A stretch of DNA of 64,000 bases from Psychrobacter sp. Ps6 (GCF_022129235.1 NZ_JADQAI010000003.1:310001-374000); one strand, 5' to 3'; shown: positions 42,495-52,737, numbered from the stretch's first letter. The notes: generated by a model from the letters alone, not told the origin. Program-made: numbers and translations.

Positions 42495-45359
42495 ATGTTA
42501 CCTGCTATGCCCTCACGTATGAACAGTGGTACAGATTATCAGCCGACAGCAGAGCAACTGCAAGTACTGCAAACAGCCAGTGAGTTTGCTTATCAAATTT
42601 GGGAGAGCCGAACGGTTTCCTGCCAAACATTTTTGCGTAGCTACCCACTGAACAGCACATTGACTCGTCAGCAAATCGATGATCTGATACAAGATTATAC
42701 GCTAGATGAAAACTATCAACTCGCTGATGAAACGAAAGTCATGAGTGGCTTACGTAATTTGCGTAAGCTGTTAATGATGCGCTGGATTTGGCAAGATGCC
42801 TTGCAGATGATTAGTCTTGAGCAATTGACTGATGAGTTATCAGAGTTTGCAGATGGTTGTATTTCCTTTGCCAAGGACTATACCTATCAGCATTTGATTG
42901 CTAAATACGGTGAGCCAACCTTTATCAATGAACAAGGCAACGTGCAGATCGATGATATGGCTATCATGGCCATGGGTAAGCTTGGTGCTCAAGAACTCAA
43001 TTTATCGAGTGATATTGACCTAATATTTGTACATCAAGCGCGCGGCGAAACCAATGGTGACAAAGCGAAAGGCACGCGTAGCATAGACAATAAACGTTTT
43101 ATGACTCGTCTTGGTCAAGGGATTATTAAGCTGCTTGATAATAAAACAGCTGATGGTTTTGTCTTTCGGGTTGATATGCGCTTGCGTCCATGGGGTGATG
43201 GCAGTGATTTGGCCATTCATCTGTCCGCATTACAAAAATACTTTACGATGCATGGGCGTGCATGGGAACGTTTTGCTTGGTTAAAAGCACGGGTCGTTGG
43301 GCAAATAGATCAGCCATTTTATGATGCGATTCAGGCGCTAATCAAACCATTTGTCTTTCGTTATTATGTGGATTACAGTGCGTTCTCAGCACTGAGGGAG
43401 ATGAAGTCTCTCATTCAAAATCAAGTTGCACAGCGTGAAGATCTAGACAATATTAAGCTTGGCGTGGGCGGTATCAGAGATATTGAGTTTATTGTACAAG
43501 CGTTTCAGCTGATTTACGGTGGTCGGCATCCTCAGCTACAAGTAAAGCCTTGTTTGGAGGCGATGCAAGTGTTACGTGAGCTTGGATATCTAGAGCAGAT
43601 TACCTACGATAATCTACAAGCCGCGTATCGGTTTTTGCGTCGGCTTGAGCATGCGATTCAAGCCATTAACGATCAGCAAACCCAAAGACTGCCGCATGAT
43701 GATCATTGGCAGCATAATCTCGCAGTGACGCTTGGGTTTAATGATTGGCAGGCATTACTGACCCAATTAAATGCTCATCGAGACAATGTTAATGTGCCAT
43801 TTGAACGTATGGTGACAGAGCGTCAAGTACCTGACAATGATGATACCGATCTAGAGCCTGAGCATTTAGAAGCGCAAATTGCGCGTCTAAACGAGGTACT
43901 AACAGAAGAAAATCGCGAGTTATTACAGAATTTTTGGCAATCAAAGATGGTCGCTAACCTCAGCGAGGAGGCCCGAGAGCGCTTAGATGACGCGTATCCT
44001 GTTATTGTCCACGCGCTATTGGCTCATCAAGAGCAGCAAAAACTTGCCAATGCTGCTTTACCACGCTTGATTGCATTGCTCGAAGCCATTTGCCGACGCT
44101 CAATTTACTTGGTCATGATTGCAGAAAACCCCAATGCAACGATTGAGCTGATTCCGATGCTATCAGCCAGTCCGTGGATTGCAAAAGAGTTGGCACAATA
44201 CCCTGTATTATTAGACACCTTTTTACAGCAACACTATCGCCACCTGCCAGATAAGCCTGAGCTGCGTGATATCCTGCGCCAACAGTTATTGCGGGTCGAA
44301 CCTAATGACGAAGAAGAGCTGCTAAGCGTATTACGACTGTTCAAGAAAAACCAAGTATTGGCTGTGGCTGCCAGTGATGTGTTGGCTGAGCGCCCGATCA
44401 TGAAAGTATCGGACTCATTGACTTATATTGCTGAAGTGGTACTAGAAGCCGCACTAGAGCGTGCTTTTGCAGAGATCGTCAACCGCTATGGCTATCCGAT
44501 TGGTCAAGATGGTGATCCAGTGACTGAAGCGGAATGTGGCTTTGCGATTATCGGTTATGGCAAGCTTGGTGGATTAGAGCTCTCGTATTCTTCCGACTTG
44601 GATTTGGTATTCTTGCATAAGATAAAAGAGCAGGGCATGACCACTGGTGAGAAATCGGTGAGTGGAATGAAATTTGCTGCGCGTCTTGTACAAAAGCTAA
44701 TGAATTATCTCAATACCCAAACACGAGATGGTAGGGCATACGAGATTGATATGCGTCTGCGTCCGTCGGGCAACGCTGGCATGATGGTGGTATCTTGTCA
44801 TGCCTTTGAAACCTATCAAATGGACAAAGCGTGGTCATGGGAGCATCAGGCATTAGTTCGTGCTCGGGCGATTTGTGGTGACAGACGAGTGACTGCACGC
44901 TTTTGTGACATTCGCCGAAATGTGTTGGCGCTGCCGCGGACATTGGAGCAAGTACGTTCTGAGGTCACCAGCATGCGTATCAAAATGCAAAAGCACTTAG
45001 GCACCAGCCAGTGGCAACAGCAATCGGGCAAGTTTCAACTCAAACAAGATGCAGGCGGTATTGTAGACATTGAATTCTTAGCGCAGTTTGCGGTATTGGC
45101 CTATTCACATGAGTATCCAAGCTTGACCAAATGGAGCGATAATGTCCGTATTTTTGAAGAAGTTGCTTTGCTTGGCATATGGCAAGAGCAAGTCTGTCAG
45201 GAATTGACCGATGCCTATCTGAGAATACGTGCTGCCACTCATCAACTGGCACTATCAGAGCAGTCATTATTGGTCGATGAGTCACTCTGGCAGGAGACGC
45301 GCGCACTGGTACAAGCGCAGTGGCAGCATCTAATGGGCGTAGAATCTAACGAAGAATAA
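42495..45359 (+). CDS. glnE: Bifunctional glutamine synthetase adenylyltransferase/deadenylase
   Basis: It adjusts glutamine synthetase activity by adding or removing AMP under the control of PII proteins. The 954-aa protein has two nucleotidyltransferase domains. The N-terminal deadenylase has MGKLGAQELNLSSDIDLIF and the C-terminal adenylylase has GYGKLGGLELSYSSDLDLVF, each followed by the paired-aspartate MRLRP region. A helical linker joins them. Confidence 0.96.
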   Translation: MLPAMPSRMNSGTDYQPTAEQLQVLQTASEFAYQIWESRTVSCQTFLRSYPLNSTLTRQQIDDLIQDYTLDENYQLADETKVMSGLRNLRKLLMMRWIWQDALQMISLEQLTDELSEFADGCISFAKDYTYQHLIAKYGEPTFINEQGNVQIDDMAIMAMGKLGAQELNLSSDIDLIFVHQARGETNGDKAKGTRSIDNKRFMTRLGQGIIKLLDNKTADGFVFRVDMRLRPWGDGSDLAIHLSALQKYFTMHGRAWERFAWLKARVVGQIDQPFYDAIQALIKPFVFRYYVDYSAFSALREMKSLIQNQVAQREDLDNIKLGVGGIRDIEFIVQAFQLIYGGRHPQLQVKPCLEAMQVLRELGYLEQITYDNLQAAYRFLRRLEHAIQAINDQQTQRLPHDDHWQHNLAVTLGFNDWQALLTQLNAHRDNVNVPFERMVTERQVPDNDDTDLEPEHLEAQIARLNEVLTEENRELLQNFWQSKMVANLSEEARERLDDAYPVIVHALLAHQEQQKLANAALPRLIALLEAICRRSIYLVMIAENPNATIELIPMLSASPWIAKELAQYPVLLDTFLQQHYRHLPDKPELRDILRQQLLRVEPNDEEELLSVLRLFKKNQVLAVAASDVLAERPIMKVSDSLTYIAEVVLEAALERAFAEIVNRYGYPIGQDGDPVTEAECGFAIIGYGKLGGLELSYSSDLDLVFLHKIKEQGMTTGEKSVSGMKFAARLVQKLMNYLNTQTRDGRAYEIDMRLRPSGNAGMMVVSCHAFETYQMDKAWSWEHQALVRARAICGDRRVTARFCDIRRNVLALPRTLEQVRSEVTSMRIKMQKHLGTSQWQQQSGKFQLKQDAGGIVDIEFLAQFAVLAYSHEYPSLTKWSDNVRIFEEVALLGIWQEQVCQELTDAYLRIRAATHQLALSEQSLLVDESLWQETRALVQAQWQHLMGVESNEE

Positions 45360-45669
45360 TTATGAGATTTGTTTTTATTAAGGCCTTGCTGATAACCAAA
45401 GAGACGCTTAAACTGTAAGGTTTTATGATAATTAAAAAGCGTAATTAAAAACTATAGGGTCTCAAACCAAAAGATTTCATTTGCCAATACGGCCAGTGAT
45501 ATAATCGATCACACATCATCTTAATACTGTCAGCTGTTCGTCATAATGAAACTGTGCTTTAAGCAATAAAAATGGGCACTGCGGTGTTATCATACGATGT
45601 TGATCACTACTGTTAAATAAAACCTACCTAAGAAAAGTTAGACGTCAGTGCTAGCATAAGGATTATAAA
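45360..45669 (+). promoter_or_regulatory. ilvE upstream region with extended -10 promoter
   Basis: A 310-nt gap after glnE. The best promoter is an extended -10, TGATATAAT at 45497-45505, with a poor -35. It gives an ilvE leader of about 155 nt. Short frames in the leader (for example at 45571) are not rich in branched-chain codons, so I do not claim an attenuator. Confidence 0.45.
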
Positions 45670-46599
45670 ATGAATATGGCAACACAAGATGGTAAGCTTT
45701 GGATGAATGGCACGATGATTGAACAGCCAGATGCTAAAGTTCATGTGCTTACCCATAGCTTGCATTATGGCATGGCTGTGTTTGAAGGCGTGCGTGCTTA
45801 CCAAACCGCTGATAATCGCACGGCTATTTTTCGCCTAAAGGAACACACTGAACGTCTACTTGGTTCGGCAAAAATCTTTCAAATGGACGTGCCGTTTGAT
45901 GCGGCCACGCTAGAGCAAGCACATAAAGATGTGGTCAAGCAAAATAACTTGGCAGAAGCCTATATTCGTCCGCTTATTTGGGTAGGTGCAGAAAAGCTTG
46001 GCTTATCTTCGCGTGACAATAGCATCAATGCTATGGTTGCTGCATGGCACTGGGGTGCATATCTTGGTGAGGAAGGCATCAAAAATGGTATCCGTGTAAA
46101 AACCTCTTCATTCACGCATCATATGCCAAACGTCACTATGTGTAAGGCAAAAGCTTCAAGTAACTATCCTGTGTCTATCATGGCCAACCAAGAAGTCACT
46201 CGTAATGGTTATGACGAAGCTATCTTGATGGATCCGCAAGGGTATGTGTGTCAAGGTGCTGGCGAGAACTTATTCTTGGTAAAAGATGGCGTGCTACATA
46301 CGCCAGATTTAGCGGGCGGTGCACTTGATGGTATCACTCGTCGTACTATCCTTCAGTTCGCGGCTGATCTAGATATCAAAGTCGTTGAACGTCGTATCAC
46401 TCGTGATGAGTTCTACTTAGCAGACGAGATCTTTATGACAGGTACTGCTGCTGAAGTGACGCCTATTCGTGAATATGATGATCGTACTATCGGGAATGGC
46501 GGCCGAGGACCATTGACTGAGAAACTGCAGACTTTATACTTTGATGTGGTTCATGGTCGTAACGAGCAATATATGGATTGGTTAAGCTTTATTGACTAA
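45670..46599 (+). CDS. ilvE: Branched-chain amino acid aminotransferase
   Basis: A PLP enzyme that makes the last step of leucine, isoleucine and valine synthesis. The 309-aa fold-type IV protein shows HSLHYGMAVFEGVRAY, the PLP-lysine region TMCKAKASSNYPVS, and GYVCQGAGENLFLV. AAGGA stands 8 nt before ATG. It marks the left boundary of the surface-sugar locus, as in Acinetobacter, where the outer-core locus starts after ilvE. Confidence 0.96.
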   Translation: MNMATQDGKLWMNGTMIEQPDAKVHVLTHSLHYGMAVFEGVRAYQTADNRTAIFRLKEHTERLLGSAKIFQMDVPFDAATLEQAHKDVVKQNNLAEAYIRPLIWVGAEKLGLSSRDNSINAMVAAWHWGAYLGEEGIKNGIRVKTSSFTHHMPNVTMCKAKASSNYPVSIMANQEVTRNGYDEAILMDPQGYVCQGAGENLFLVKDGVLHTPDLAGGALDGITRRTILQFAADLDIKVVERRITRDEFYLADEIFMTGTAAEVTPIREYDDRTIGNGGRGPLTEKLQTLYFDVVHGRNEQYMDWLSFID

Positions 46600-46621
46600 T
46601 AAAGTCGTTAGTTTAAAGACC

Positions 46622-46657
46622 AAAAAGGCTGAACATAATTGTTCAGTCTTTTTTTTA
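46622..46657 (+). terminator. Rho-independent terminator of ilvE
   Basis: AAGGCTGAACA / TGTTCAGTCTT (one G-U pair) with a TAAT loop and T8. It separates ilvE from the sugar locus. Confidence 0.88.
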
Positions 46658-46705
46658 TGCTAATATAGCCATCATATTTATTCTTAAGATTAAAGTGAGC
46701 AGTCC

Positions 46706-47542
46706 ATGCCAATAGATTCTAGTACAGCAGATAATAAAAATATCAAACAAATTATTTGTATTAAATGGGGTACAAAGTACGGGGCTGATTACGCCAATAA
46801 ATTGTATGGCATGGTATCTCGCAATATTACGCCACCGTTTCGTTTCGTCTGTTTTACCGATGATACCACCGATGTACGTCCAGAAATCGAATGTCAAGAA
46901 TTGCCACCATTAGATGTCACCATGCCAACTAATACACTTGGCAAGTGGCCAAAATCACGTTTGTGGGGGGAGAAGTTAGGTGATTTGACTGGGACAGTAT
47001 TATTTGTAGATTTGGATGTGATTATAGTAGATAGCCTCGATCCTTTCTTTGAATACGGCGAACCAGACGATGTTATTTTGTCTTATAACCCGAGTAACCC
47101 ATTAGAGCGCCTAGGGCAAACGTCTTGCTTTAGATTCAAGATAGGGTCGCTTGTCTCATTGCAAGAAAAATTCAAAGCTGATCCACAAGGTATCGCTGAT
47201 GAGTATCGTTTTGAGCAGCGCTTCGTCACTCGTAATGCGCCAGGCGGTGTCAAGCTGTTTCCAAAGGCATGGGTCGCGCACTTTAGACGCAAATGTCGTC
47301 AACCGTTCCCACTTAACTACATCAAAGAGCCAAAGATTCCTAAAGGTGCTCGAATTGTTATTTTCCCTGGCGACTTATATCCTACACATGCGATCGAAGG
47401 TAGATATAATAAAAATGCTGCTAACAATGCCAAAGATCACTTAAAAAGATTAACTGAGCCCAAAAATCTAAAAAGACCGTTACGTCACTTGCGTCATTTT
47501 ATCTTGCCAGTAGGGTGGATCGAAAAGTACTGGAAAGAATAG
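46706..47542 (+). CDS. Glycosyltransferase, GT8-like (OC locus copy a)
   Basis: A 278-aa putative retaining glycosyltransferase. It opens with an IICIKWGTKYGADYANKLYG strand, has a FRFVCFTDD segment, and a metal/nucleotide-binding DxD in VLFVDLDVIIVDSLDPFF. The family resemblance is to GT8 and related cytosolic LPS transferases. The C-terminus is basic (about residues 245-278), suited to binding the inner membrane. The 264-aa protein at 57393-58187 is a paralogue at the other end of the locus, in opposite orientation. The sugar and acceptor are unknown. Confidence 0.8.
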   Translation: MPIDSSTADNKNIKQIICIKWGTKYGADYANKLYGMVSRNITPPFRFVCFTDDTTDVRPEIECQELPPLDVTMPTNTLGKWPKSRLWGEKLGDLTGTVLFVDLDVIIVDSLDPFFEYGEPDDVILSYNPSNPLERLGQTSCFRFKIGSLVSLQEKFKADPQGIADEYRFEQRFVTRNAPGGVKLFPKAWVAHFRRKCRQPFPLNYIKEPKIPKGARIVIFPGDLYPTHAIEGRYNKNAANNAKDHLKRLTEPKNLKRPLRHLRHFILPVGWIEKYWKE

Positions 47543-47615
47543 GTCCCATTATATATTTGAGTATTATCGCATTGCATTAGCACAGATAAATATTAGTCAG
47601 TGAACGGATAAAATT

Positions 47616-48482
47616 ATGAATACAGAAGATACTATTAAAGTCTTTGTTGGTTGTGACCCAAATAACTGTGATCTAGAGCAGATGATGGTATTAGATTATA
47701 GTATTCATAAACATACCAGTGTACCCGTTGAGATAGTATGGATGCAGCTGTCACGCGATCCTAATAGCTATTGGTATTCTAATCCTGAGACTGGAGAGGG
47801 TTGGAATACCACTAAATGGTCAACGCCTTTTTCAGGCTTTCGCTGGGCAATTCCAGAGTACTGTCAATACTCTGGTCGTGCCATCTACATGGACGCTGAT
47901 GTCATTATTTTAGATGATTTGGCAAAGCTGTGGCACCATCCTATTGAAGGACAGTCTGTTGTAGCTGCTAAGACTAATGCGGATATGACTCGGTTGTGTA
48001 CATGCGTATGGGATTGCAAGGCGGCGAAAAACATTGTCCTACCAATTAAAAAACTCAAGAAAGATCCCAAAAGCCATAAAGAAATGATGGCTGTATTCAA
48101 ACATAATAATCAGCTCATTGAGCCTTATCAGGATAGTTACAACTGTATAGATGGCGAAAACTTAGCATTAGAAGATATTAGGATTTTGCATTATTCAGAT
48201 ATGGGTACACAGTTCAGTCATAAATATTCATTACCTAGAGTCAGTGAAGAAGGTATTGAGCATTGGTTTGACGGTGAAATAATGTCGCACCCAAGGCAGG
48301 ATTTATCTGAGGTTTTTGATGAATATTATAACGAAGCACTTGCTGCTGGATACGATTTAGACAGTTATAGGGTAGAACCTTTCGGTCATTTTCCTAAAAA
48401 ATCTCAAGAAGGTTATACTGGTAATAAGGTGACTCGTCCACACGCTTCTAAATCATTTTTTTCGAAGCTATTTAAACGCTAG
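47616..48482 (+). CDS. Glycosyltransferase, GT8-like (OC locus copy b)
   Basis: A 288-aa putative transferase. The start IKVFVGCDPNNC and the strand RAIYMDADVIILDD with a DAD (DxD) motif fit a GT8-type catalytic domain. Unlike its neighbour it has several cysteines in the middle (RLCTCVWDCKAA) and ends in a basic, aromatic tail (SKSFFSKLFKR), probably a membrane-association element. It lies 73 nt after the preceding gene. Donor and acceptor are unknown. Confidence 0.78.
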   Translation: MNTEDTIKVFVGCDPNNCDLEQMMVLDYSIHKHTSVPVEIVWMQLSRDPNSYWYSNPETGEGWNTTKWSTPFSGFRWAIPEYCQYSGRAIYMDADVIILDDLAKLWHHPIEGQSVVAAKTNADMTRLCTCVWDCKAAKNIVLPIKKLKKDPKSHKEMMAVFKHNNQLIEPYQDSYNCIDGENLALEDIRILHYSDMGTQFSHKYSLPRVSEEGIEHWFDGEIMSHPRQDLSEVFDEYYNEALAAGYDLDSYRVEPFGHFPKKSQEGYTGNKVTRPHASKSFFSKLFKR

Positions 48483-48547
48483 TTTTTTAATGAAGCAATG
48501 ATAAGCCTTTTTAAGAAGGTGAAAACTTACTCCATAGGTTATCGTGT

Positions 48548-49627
48548 ATGAAGCAGCATAAAAAAACAGTGTTACTCGTTATTAATTGTCTACAAGGCGG
48601 CGGTGCGGAACGTGTCGTATTAACATTGGGGCAAGGGTTTTATGAATTGGGCTATGAAGTACATATTCTAAGATTTAAGCCGTTAGTACAGTATGACTTA
48701 AGTCCGAATCTTAACTACCATGTACTTAAGTTTAAGCCGTATAAACTTATACCAGGGGCCCAAAGACGTGACCAGATTTTTGCACGGGCTGTTGATAAAT
48801 ACGTGTCGAAAAATATCGGTCAGCCTGACATCATACTGTCCAACCTAGATCGTGCCGATAGTATTCTAAGTAATAGTAAACTGCCTAATATCACTTATAT
48901 TATTCATAACACAGTATCACTACTCTATAAGTTTAATAAAAATCACGACGCTGAGCAGTTAAAGCAAAGAATGATAGATATATATGCCAAGCACCCTTGT
49001 GTGTGCGTTAGTGAAGGCGCTCAAAAAGACTTTATCAAAAGCTTTGGTCATATTACGCCAACCACCGCCATTCACAATCCAATTGATAAAAACAGTATTC
49101 AACAGCAAGCCGATGCTTTTGTCCCTGACTACCAGAACTATATTATTCATGTCGGGAGTTTTAAAGATGCCAAGCGTCATGATGTATTGGTAAATGCTTA
49201 TGCAAAAACAGATCAATCTATGCCTTTACTACTTTTGGGTCAAGGGAAGCATAAAAGTGAAACAGAGCGACTGGTAACAGAGTTAAGCCTAGAAGACAAG
49301 GTAATATTTTTAGGATTTCGTGATAATCCCTTTCCTTACATCAAAAATGCGCAGTTTAAGATATTGACGTCTGACTGGGAAGGGTTTGCTCTGGTCATTG
49401 CCGAAGCTCTCGTGCTAGGTACTCCTGTTATCAGTACTAACTGTCCGTCAGGCCCAAGTGAATTACTACCAGAACATAATTTGATGCCGATGGGTGATAT
49501 TGATGCCATTGCCGAAAAAATGCAGCAAGCGATTAGTAATCCGCAAACGTTTCATGCGCCATTCGATGAAGCGCTGCTACCAGCCAAAATAGCAGAAAAA
49601 TACGTAGAATTTACCCAAAATCTATAG
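48548..49627 (+). CDS. Glycosyltransferase, GT4 family (first of a tandem pair)
   Basis: A 359-aa GT-B enzyme. The N-terminal domain has LQGGGAERVVLTLGQGF, and the C-terminal domain has the nucleotide-sugar E-x7-E motif in EGFALVIAEA followed by GTPVISTNCPSGPSELL. It is very similar to the next gene across its length, including at DNA level around the GGGAER region, so the pair probably arose by tandem duplication. It presumably adds a hexose during core assembly at the inner membrane. Confidence 0.88.
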   Translation: MKQHKKTVLLVINCLQGGGAERVVLTLGQGFYELGYEVHILRFKPLVQYDLSPNLNYHVLKFKPYKLIPGAQRRDQIFARAVDKYVSKNIGQPDIILSNLDRADSILSNSKLPNITYIIHNTVSLLYKFNKNHDAEQLKQRMIDIYAKHPCVCVSEGAQKDFIKSFGHITPTTAIHNPIDKNSIQQQADAFVPDYQNYIIHVGSFKDAKRHDVLVNAYAKTDQSMPLLLLGQGKHKSETERLVTELSLEDKVIFLGFRDNPFPYIKNAQFKILTSDWEGFALVIAEALVLGTPVISTNCPSGPSELLPEHNLMPMGDIDAIAEKMQQAISNPQTFHAPFDEALLPAKIAEKYVEFTQNL

Positions 49628-49692
49628 CTGGTAAAATAGTTGGGCCGATACATCTCTAAGTCTAAATATTTATTTTTAAGAATACTTAATAA

Positions 49693-50802
49693 ATGATTGA
49701 TAATAATACAGAAAAAAAAGAACATTCGAATAGTAAAGAAAAAGTGCTATTGGTTATTAACTGCTTGCAAGGTGGCGGTGCAGAACGTTCGGTCTTGACG
49801 CTGGGACAAGGTTTTCATGAGTTAGGTTATGACGTCCATATTTTACGCTTTAAATCTAGAGTAGCTTATGAGCTCAGTAATTATATTTCTTATCATCAAC
49901 TGGACCTAAATGATTATAACTCTATACCTACGAAACGTCTTAGGTACTGGTATTTTGCAAAAGTATTAGACAGATACGTGCGCAAAGAGATTGGTACTCC
50001 AATATTGACGCTAGCGAATTTAGATAAAGCCGATATGGTCTTGCGCCATAGTAGTCTGCCCAATATCGCACACGTAATTAGAAATACTATTTCTAAAAAA
50101 ATTGAATTGTTTAGAAGCCAAGGCAAAAAAGCAAATGATAAAAGATTAAGCAATATATATTCTCGGCATCCTTGTATATGTATTAGTAAAGGAGTCGAAA
50201 AAGACTTTCAAGCTACATTGGGTGTGACGAATACAACGACAATATACAACCCGATTGACCAAAGACAGATTGTGCAATCGGCGTCAGAGTTTGAGCTAGA
50301 GTTTGACAGTTACATTATTCACGTTGGTAGTTTTAAGACTCAAAAAGCTCATGAAGTGTTGATTAGAAGTTATGCAAAGACTCGGAAAACATTGCCACTT
50401 CTATTATTGGGTGAAGGTGTATTGCTAGAGTCAATGAAAGAGCTGGTTACTTCTTTAGGTTTGGAGAACCGTGTACATTTTTTAGGTTTTCAAAAAAATC
50501 CATATCCTTATATCCAAAAAGCACAGTTTATGGTTTTGTCATCAGTATTTGAGGGATTTGGACGGGTTATTGCTGAATCACTGGCTTTAGGGACACCTGT
50601 TATCAGTACAGACTGCCCATCGGGTCCAAGTGAGTTGCTACCACCACACAACCTCGTCCCTGTAGGAGATGTGGATACATTAGCTAAAAAGATGGATGAA
50701 GCAATGGAGAATGCTGGTACATATCAGTCCTCGTTTGACATGGAGTTATTACCAATTAATATTGCTCAACAATATATAGATTTTATGAGAACTAATGGTT
50801 AG
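49693..50802 (+). CDS. Glycosyltransferase, GT4 family (second of a tandem pair)
   Basis: A 369-aa GT-B enzyme with LQGGGAERSVLTLGQGF and EGFGRVIAES as the E-x7-E motif. It differs from the preceding paralogue in the central acceptor-binding half of the N-terminal domain, which suggests a changed acceptor with a similar donor. It starts 65 nt downstream and has an extra polar leader of about 10 residues. It is the last gene of this plus-strand run; the next gene converges. Confidence 0.88.
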   Translation: MIDNNTEKKEHSNSKEKVLLVINCLQGGGAERSVLTLGQGFHELGYDVHILRFKSRVAYELSNYISYHQLDLNDYNSIPTKRLRYWYFAKVLDRYVRKEIGTPILTLANLDKADMVLRHSSLPNIAHVIRNTISKKIELFRSQGKKANDKRLSNIYSRHPCICISKGVEKDFQATLGVTNTTTIYNPIDQRQIVQSASEFELEFDSYIIHVGSFKTQKAHEVLIRSYAKTRKTLPLLLLGEGVLLESMKELVTSLGLENRVHFLGFQKNPYPYIQKAQFMVLSSVFEGFGRVIAESLALGTPVISTDCPSGPSELLPPHNLVPVGDVDTLAKKMDEAMENAGTYQSSFDMELLPINIAQQYIDFMRTNG

Positions 50803-50872
50803 ACATTACTCGGTTGCAGCCTTGATAAAAGGTGTAGGTCGTAGTCGTGTAGTAATATATAAGAGAGATAGA

Positions 50873-51640
50873 CTAATCCAACCACCATTTAGACCAATCA
50901 TCTCTGTGCAACTGCCGTAAAGTAGCAAAAGCACTGTCATTATTCTGCAGTTTTTCAAACACTGCCAGTAACATGGTCGTGGCCAATTTATCAACTTTCT
51001 GAAATTTATTATAGCGTTTTCGCATATTTCTCAAGCTATCATCGGTGCCGATACGAAAATAAGTAAGACCATCGTACAGAGGCAAATCACCGGCATAAAG
51101 CATATCGGTTTTTTCAGTTAGCAATGGCATAGATTCAGCATTAGTGGATAACTGCAGAAAGTTTTTGGTCTCATAAGTACGTAAAGTATTCATTAAAGTG
51201 ACCACATTCATCAAGATAGCTGCTCTATGAGTATTGTCCGAATGATCAATAAACGTATCGCAAGCAGAGACAATCCAGCGCAACGACAGATGTGTCAATA
51301 AATAGTCGCTTTCTGCTTCCCATAGTCTTTCAAATTCAGCGAATGTTTTATCTATTTTGTACTTACGACGCATTAGTATAATAAGCGTGTTGTGATAAAA
51401 ACAGAGTTCAGACTCACCAAGCGATTTATATTTCAAATTATTCAAATGGTTTTCTAAGTCTGTGCTTTTACGCTCATTGGTTAACGCTTCAATATCACAC
51501 ATTGATTCAGTAATGGTTGTTGCTTTCATCTCATCAAAGCTTCTATCATTATAGGTTTTGATAATCTTACCCGCATTCAATCTTTTTTCGCTTCGAAAGA
51601 TCAATAGCAATTTTCTCTGCCAACTTGAAGGTGTAGCCAT
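50873..51640 (-). CDS. Unknown protein of the OC-like locus, 255 aa
   Basis: I do not recognise this protein. ATG 51640 follows AGAGGA, so the gene is probably real. It is soluble, helical and charged, with a basic N-terminus (WQRKLLLIFRSEKR) that could touch the membrane and many Asp/Arg/Lys residues after it. No nucleotide-sugar motif is visible. Its position at the 3' end of the ugd-epimerase run suggests a role in surface-sugar synthesis or its control, by context only. Confidence 0.7.
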   Translation of the reverse strand: MATPSSWQRKLLLIFRSEKRLNAGKIIKTYNDRSFDEMKATTITESMCDIEALTNERKSTDLENHLNNLKYKSLGESELCFYHNTLIILMRRKYKIDKTFAEFERLWEAESDYLLTHLSLRWIVSACDTFIDHSDNTHRAAILMNVVTLMNTLRTYETKNFLQLSTNAESMPLLTEKTDMLYAGDLPLYDGLTYFRIGTDDSLRNMRKRYNKFQKVDKLATTMLLAVFEKLQNNDSAFATLRQLHRDDWSKWWLD

Positions 51641-51723
51641 GTTATCAAAATCCTCTAAAAATATATAAAGATATTAGCGCCTTAATCTCTATAATATAAG
51701 TCTTAGAGATCATTGTTGTTTGT

Positions 51724-52737
51724 TTAGACTGAATAATACTGTTTATACCAATCGACAAATTGTTTGATACCCTCTTCTATACTAGTTTCAGGCTTAAAGC
51801 CAATATCTTCTACTAACTCATCTATGTCTGCGTAAGTAATCGGTACATCACCTGCTTGCATAGGCAATAAATTTTCTTGCGCTTTTTTGCCACAAGCGTC
51901 TTCAATGGCAGTAACAAAACGGCGCAAAGTGACTGGCTGATTATTACCAATGTTGTAAATCTTGTAGGGAGCAGTCGCTGTTGTAATAGTAGAATGCTGG
52001 GGAGAAGGGGCCTTATTAATTATACGAATAATGCCGTTGACAATATCATCAATGTAGGTAAAGTCACGCTGCATATCACCATTATTAAATACATTAATTG
52101 GCTCACCAGCTAGAATTTTCTTTGTGAACGAAAAATATGCCATATCAGGTCGACCGTAAGGACCGTAAACGGTGAAGAACCTTAACCCTGTTGTAGGGAT
52201 ATTATATAAATGGCTATAGCTATGTGCCATAAGCTCGTTGGATTTTTTGGTGGCGGCATATAGGCTGATAGGAAAATCAACACAATCAGTAGTGGTAAAT
52301 GGCTGCTTTATATTCATACCATAAACAGAGCTAGAGCTCGCGTAGATTAAGTGTTTGATATCGTGGTGACGACAGCCTTCTAGAATATTAACAAAGCCAA
52401 CCACATTTGAGTCGATATAGGCATTTGGGTTTTCGATAGAGTAGCGCACACCTGCTTGGGCACCTAAATTAACAACCGTATCAAATTGATAGGTTGCAAA
52501 AAGCTCAGACATGGCCTCTCGATCAGCAAGGTCTAACTTAATAAATGTAAAAATTTCTGGATCTGATATCTCACCTAATATTCTCAAACGCGCTTCTTTT
52601 AGATCTGTATCATAATAGTCGTTGATATTGTCGATACCAACGATACAGTAATCCCTAGCAGATAGATCTGTTTCTAGTATCGCCTTGATTAAATGAAAAC
52701 CAATAAAACCTGCCGCACCAGTGACCAGTATTTTCAT
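51724..52737 (-). CDS. UDP-glucuronate 4-epimerase-like enzyme
   Basis: A 337-aa short-chain dehydrogenase of the extended epimerase class. GAAGFIG is the NAD site, SSSSVYG (about 134-140) holds the catalytic Ser, and Tyr160/Lys164 form the YxxxK pair. The AGVRYSIENPNAYIDSN stretch is typical of UDP-glucuronate 4-epimerases (CapI/GalE-like), which make UDP-GalA from UDP-GlcA. Its ATG overlaps the stop of ugd (TAATG), matching sequential steps of one pathway. Confidence 0.88.
   Translation of the reverse strand: MKILVTGAAGFIGFHLIKAILETDLSARDYCIVGIDNINDYYDTDLKEARLRILGEISDPEIFTFIKLDLADREAMSELFATYQFDTVVNLGAQAGVRYSIENPNAYIDSNVVGFVNILEGCRHHDIKHLIYASSSSVYGMNIKQPFTTTDCVDFPISLYAATKKSNELMAHSYSHLYNIPTTGLRFFTVYGPYGRPDMAYFSFTKKILAGEPINVFNNGDMQRDFTYIDDIVNGIIRIINKAPSPQHSTITTATAPYKIYNIGNNQPVTLRRFVTAIEDACGKKAQENLLPMQAGDVPITYADIDELVEDIGFKPETSIEEGIKQFVDWYKQYYSV

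Noticed and set aside
45505..45669. Possible leader-peptide attenuator before ilvE
   Set aside because: Short frames in the leader are not rich in Leu, Ile or Val codons, and no terminator/antiterminator pair is evident.
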